A DNA stretch of 64,000 bases from assembly GCA_963803575.1 (NCBI GenBank), contig CAWDMW010000002.1, positions 372,001-436,000 on the forward strand. The letters are read 5' to 3'. Position 1 is the first letter of the stretch, and every line of letters begins with the position of its first letter. The position numbers and the translations under genes are program-made. The stretch is from CAWDMW01 sp963803575 (GTDB lineage Bacteria > Pseudomonadota > Alphaproteobacteria > Rickettsiales > UBA998). The notes below the pieces were generated by a model. That model was given only the letters and a program-made list of their open reading frames with translations. It had not been told where the DNA came from and made no database searches. Of this stretch, positions 61,755 through 64,000 are shown piece after piece.

Positions 61755-62570
61755 ATGGGGCTGGAAATTTTACTGAAAGGTGGCGTGGTCATGGTCATTC
61801 TGGGGTGCCTGTCTGTCTATGCAGTAGGTGTTATTTTCTACAAGATAGTCCAGTTTAGCTCGTCTGCCGCGCTCAAAACGCGTTTTATTGAACCGGTAAT
61901 GCAGCATGTTAAGCGTGGTGAGTATACGGATGCGGAATCCATGTTAGATAAAACCTCTGGCCCTGTGGCGCGCATTATGCGTACTGCCATTCGGTGTGTG
62001 CTGAACCGTGATATGTCCAGCAAAAGCCGTGAGTCTGAAATTGCCCGCGTGGGTACTGCAGAAATACAGGTGTTGGAATCCCACATGCGTGGACTGGAAT
62101 TAGTAGCCAATACCGCGCCGTTGCTTGGGTTACTTGGTACGGTGATGGGGATGATTACCGTGTTTGCTACACTCAGTCAGGGTGGCGGGCGTGTTGATCC
62201 TGCTGTGCTGGCTGCGGGCATCTGGGAAGCGTTGGTGACAACAGTTGGCGGGTTGGTCGTCGCTATTCCAGCGGTAGCCGCCTATTATGTGCTGGATGGG
62301 AACATTGAGAAGGTGCGTACCCGTATGCGTGATGTGGCGATACAGATTCTTGCGCTAGAAGATGTGTTTATTCGCAATGAAAAAGAGCAGGAACGCCGCG
62401 AAGGGATTAATCAGCAGGAGCAGCTGCAAAGAGAGCAGGATGAGTTGAAGAAACTGACCAGTGAGCAAAAAAAGCTTAATGAAGAGCAGGAGCGATTGAT
62501 GGAACAGATACGCACGACGCCGCAATCCTCTGGTACGCTAAAGCTGCTTAGCCCCTCCTATCGCGGTTAG
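61755..62570 (+). CDS. MotA/TolQ/ExbB proton channel family protein
   Basis: A 271-residue inner-membrane protein with three helices (about 9-30, 113-137 and 152-178) and the family segment LELVANTAPLLGLLGTVMGMITVF. ExbB/TolQ proteins use the proton gradient to drive TonB- or Tol-type energy transfer. The sequence between helices two and three (GGGRVDPAVLAAGIWEALVTT) is more ExbB-like. Unusual is a C-terminal extension of about 65 residues, a highly charged coiled coil (EQERREGINQQEQLQREQD onward). No ExbD/TolR gene follows; the next gene is an aminotransferase. Ribosome binding site AAGAGGG precedes the ATG. Confidence 0.9.
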   Translation: MGLEILLKGGVVMVILGCLSVYAVGVIFYKIVQFSSSAALKTRFIEPVMQHVKRGEYTDAESMLDKTSGPVARIMRTAIRCVLNRDMSSKSRESEIARVGTAEIQVLESHMRGLELVANTAPLLGLLGTVMGMITVFATLSQGGGRVDPAVLAAGIWEALVTTVGGLVVAIPAVAAYYVLDGNIEKVRTRMRDVAIQILALEDVFIRNEKEQERREGINQQEQLQREQDELKKLTSEQKKLNEEQERLMEQIRTTPQSSGTLKLLSPSYRG

Positions 62571-62606
62571 GATCTGTCACTATTAGATAGATGAAAGACA
62601 TTATTG

Positions 62607-63473
62607 ATGTCTGAACAACATTACGTTAGCTATAACGGAAGGATTATGCCACGCGATGATGTGGTTATATCTCCTGATGATCGCGGATTTCGTTTTGGTG
62701 ATGGGGTGTTTGAAACGATTGCTATCATTCATGGAACGCCTTACCTGTGGGATGCCCATATGGCGCGGTTGCAACGTGGGTTGGATGTACTGAGTATCAA
62801 CGCGGATATTGGTTGTTTGCGTGGGCATGTGGATATTTTGGCGCGTAAGAATCAGTGTGTGAAGCATGGTATAGCGCGTATTATGGTCACGCGTGGTTGT
62901 GGTAGTCGCGGTTATCTGCCTGTGGAAGGTATAAAGCCGACATGCTTACTGGATGTGTTATGTGATGTTCCGCCCATGGCTCAATTGCCACGTGTTGTTT
63001 CACCGCTTAACTTATATGTGAGTCAGTGGCGTCGGTTTCCTCCCGAATGTCTGCCCTGTGATGCCAAGATTATGCAGGGAATGAATGCGACGTTAGCACG
63101 TATGGAAGCAGTAAGTCATGGGGCAGATGAAGCATTGATGCTCTCTGTTAATGACATGGTTGCGGAAAGCTCCAGCGGGAATCTGTTTTGGCAGGATACG
63201 CAGGGCAGATTATATACGCCAGCTTTAAGCACAGGATGTTTAGCAGGTACTATGCGTGCAAGACTAATGCAATTATGGCCGAGAGAGGTGATAGAATGTA
63301 CTATCTCACTGGAAGAGCTAACCACGATGCCGGCAATGGTTTTCACCAATAGTTTGCGCGGTGCCGTACCAGTGCGCGCTATTGCTGGCAGTTCCGCAGA
63401 TTTTCCGCAAAGCGAAGAACTTGCTGCCCGCTGTAACCAGCTAATCATCCATGACGTGACACACACCCATTGA
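62607..63473 (+). CDS. class IV aminotransferase (aminodeoxychorismate lyase / D-amino acid transaminase type)
   Basis: A 288-residue fold-type IV PLP enzyme. The start MSEQHYVSYNGRIM and the RGFRFGDGVFETI block near 25-37 are typical; the catalytic Lys lies in CDAKIMQGMNATLARMEA, and the phosphate-binding end VFTNSLRGAVPV near 250-261 matches the PabC style. It could make p-aminobenzoate for folate (PabC) or act on D-amino or branched-chain amino acids; sequence alone does not decide. I start at the ATG at 62607. About 35 bp after the ExbB-type gene. Confidence 0.88.
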   Translation: MSEQHYVSYNGRIMPRDDVVISPDDRGFRFGDGVFETIAIIHGTPYLWDAHMARLQRGLDVLSINADIGCLRGHVDILARKNQCVKHGIARIMVTRGCGSRGYLPVEGIKPTCLLDVLCDVPPMAQLPRVVSPLNLYVSQWRRFPPECLPCDAKIMQGMNATLARMEAVSHGADEALMLSVNDMVAESSSGNLFWQDTQGRLYTPALSTGCLAGTMRARLMQLWPREVIECTISLEELTTMPAMVFTNSLRGAVPVRAIAGSSADFPQSEELAARCNQLIIHDVTHTH

Positions 63474-63585
63474 AGGTATCTGTTAAATCAAAGGATTTTT
63501 TAAGAAATTCATTGCTTTTGTCTCGCTGCTTTGCCTAGAGTGATGTGGTATAAGATGTCTGACAAGAAGTGTGAGTAAGTGTAAG

Positions 63586-64000
63586 ATGAAAAAACGTATA
63601 ATAGGGCTGGTTGCTATTGGAGCGGTTGCTGCTACAGGGTATTTGTTTTGGCAGCAACAAATGAGTGTTCATGAGCAGGCACTGGAGAATATGGTTGCCA
63701 GCTATAATGCAGCAGAAGGTGAGACATTGCTGGACTTTAGTTACGAGAGCAAGCAAACATCTGGATTTCCGCTAGCAACAAAAGTCACATATGTGAATCC
63801 GCGTTTGCGTATATCTGATACGTTTTATCAAACGTTGGAGTCGGAACATAAAAGCCTGAACTTTACTAAACGTGTGCAGGAAGTGCGTCTTGACGGCAAC
63901 CTTTCAACGCGCAATCAGTTGCTGGATAATGTTGTGTCTTTAGTGATGGAAGGTACGCAATATCATCATGTTATTTCAAACGACCAGATAAGTGAAGAGA
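63586..64000 (+). CDS. N-terminal part of an anchored protein, possibly DUF2125/DUF945-like (3' end outside window)
   Basis: An open frame from ATG 63586 (MKKRIIGLVAIGAVAATGYLF, one signal-anchor helix) to the end of the window without a stop, giving at least 138 residues. After the anchor it has SYESKQTSGFPLATKVTYVN, reminiscent of the GxPFxxxVTxxxP segment of DUF2125 and DUF945 periplasmic proteins. The assignment is tentative. Confidence 0.6.
   Translation, partial: MKKRIIGLVAIGAVAATGYLFWQQQMSVHEQALENMVASYNAAEGETLLDFSYESKQTSGFPLATKVTYVNPRLRISDTFYQTLESEHKSLNFTKRVQEVRLDGNLSTRNQLLDNVVSLVMEGTQYHHVISNDQISEE

Noticed and set aside
1..64000. tRNA and rRNA genes
   Set aside because: No cloverleaf with a GGTTCRA-type T-arm or rRNA core sequence was seen on either strand; a covariance-model scan would be the decisive test.

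Overview
The window reads as a chromosomal segment of an alphaproteobacterium of intermediate base composition. The pointers are the alphaproteobacterial-type AddA, ComEC, TRAP permease pair, electron-transfer-flavoprotein dehydrogenase and ZapE, the MEP-pathway genes ispH and dxs, and two genes resembling gene-transfer-agent tail genes. It makes its own pyrimidines (pyrE), pantothenate (panC), riboflavin (ribD, ribE, ribB) and isoprenoid precursors, so it is not a strongly reduced endosymbiont, yet it carries many insertion sequences and decaying genes. No rRNA or tRNA gene and no CRISPR array was seen.

Layout. 1-12.1 kb is mostly housekeeping: a truncated first gene, a lipoprotein, rho, a secreted C26 hydrolase, pyrE, panC, lspA, an orphan GTA-like tail pair (DUF2460/DUF2163), small hypothetical genes, a decayed YetF-type gene, ispH and ychF. 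12.1-18.3 kb holds an ATP-grasp ligase, an IS1 copy, zapE and the riboflavin operon ribD-ribE-ribB(A). 18.3-33.5 kb is an accessory island: a deleted IS3 element, a radical SAM protein with a cysteine-rich tail, an IS5 copy, a frameshifted phosphoribosyltransferase-containing gene, and a three-fold repeated cassette of 'small membrane protein followed by the N-terminus of an RTX protein' that ends in one complete 1372-residue RTX protein. After it come a WGR-domain gene, a serine recombinase, a DUF3892 gene, a PIN-domain/HTH toxin-antitoxin pair and an IS1 copy inside a second, smaller inverted-repeat element. 33.5-48.9 kb is housekeeping again (ETF-QO, LysR, YebC, SDR, peroxiredoxin and thioredoxin reductase, a 2OG-oxygenase-like gene, addA, dxs) with small hypothetical genes between. 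A second IS5 copy sits at 49.0-49.9 kb, followed by a frameshifted secreted-protein gene, an esterase, small lipoproteins, a TRAP permease pair, miaB, comEC, a sulfotransferase, a hairpin-rich intergenic stretch, an ExbB/TolQ-type gene, a class IV aminotransferase and a final truncated gene.

How genes work together. ribD, ribE and ribB(A) are a near-overlapping riboflavin operon, but the GTP cyclohydrolase II half of the last gene lacks its zinc cysteines, so that step must be encoded elsewhere. pyrE and the C26 hydrolase overlap and are cotranscribed. The AhpC-type peroxiredoxin and TrxB next to each other form a plausible peroxide-reducing pair. dxs and addA are 7 bp apart. The most unusual system is the RTX region at 23.8-30.0 kb: each of three related or similarly built membrane proteins is followed by the same RTX N-terminal segment, two of these segments being stubs. 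I infer a polymorphic secreted-effector locus with cognate membrane (possibly immunity) proteins; this is inference and not shown.
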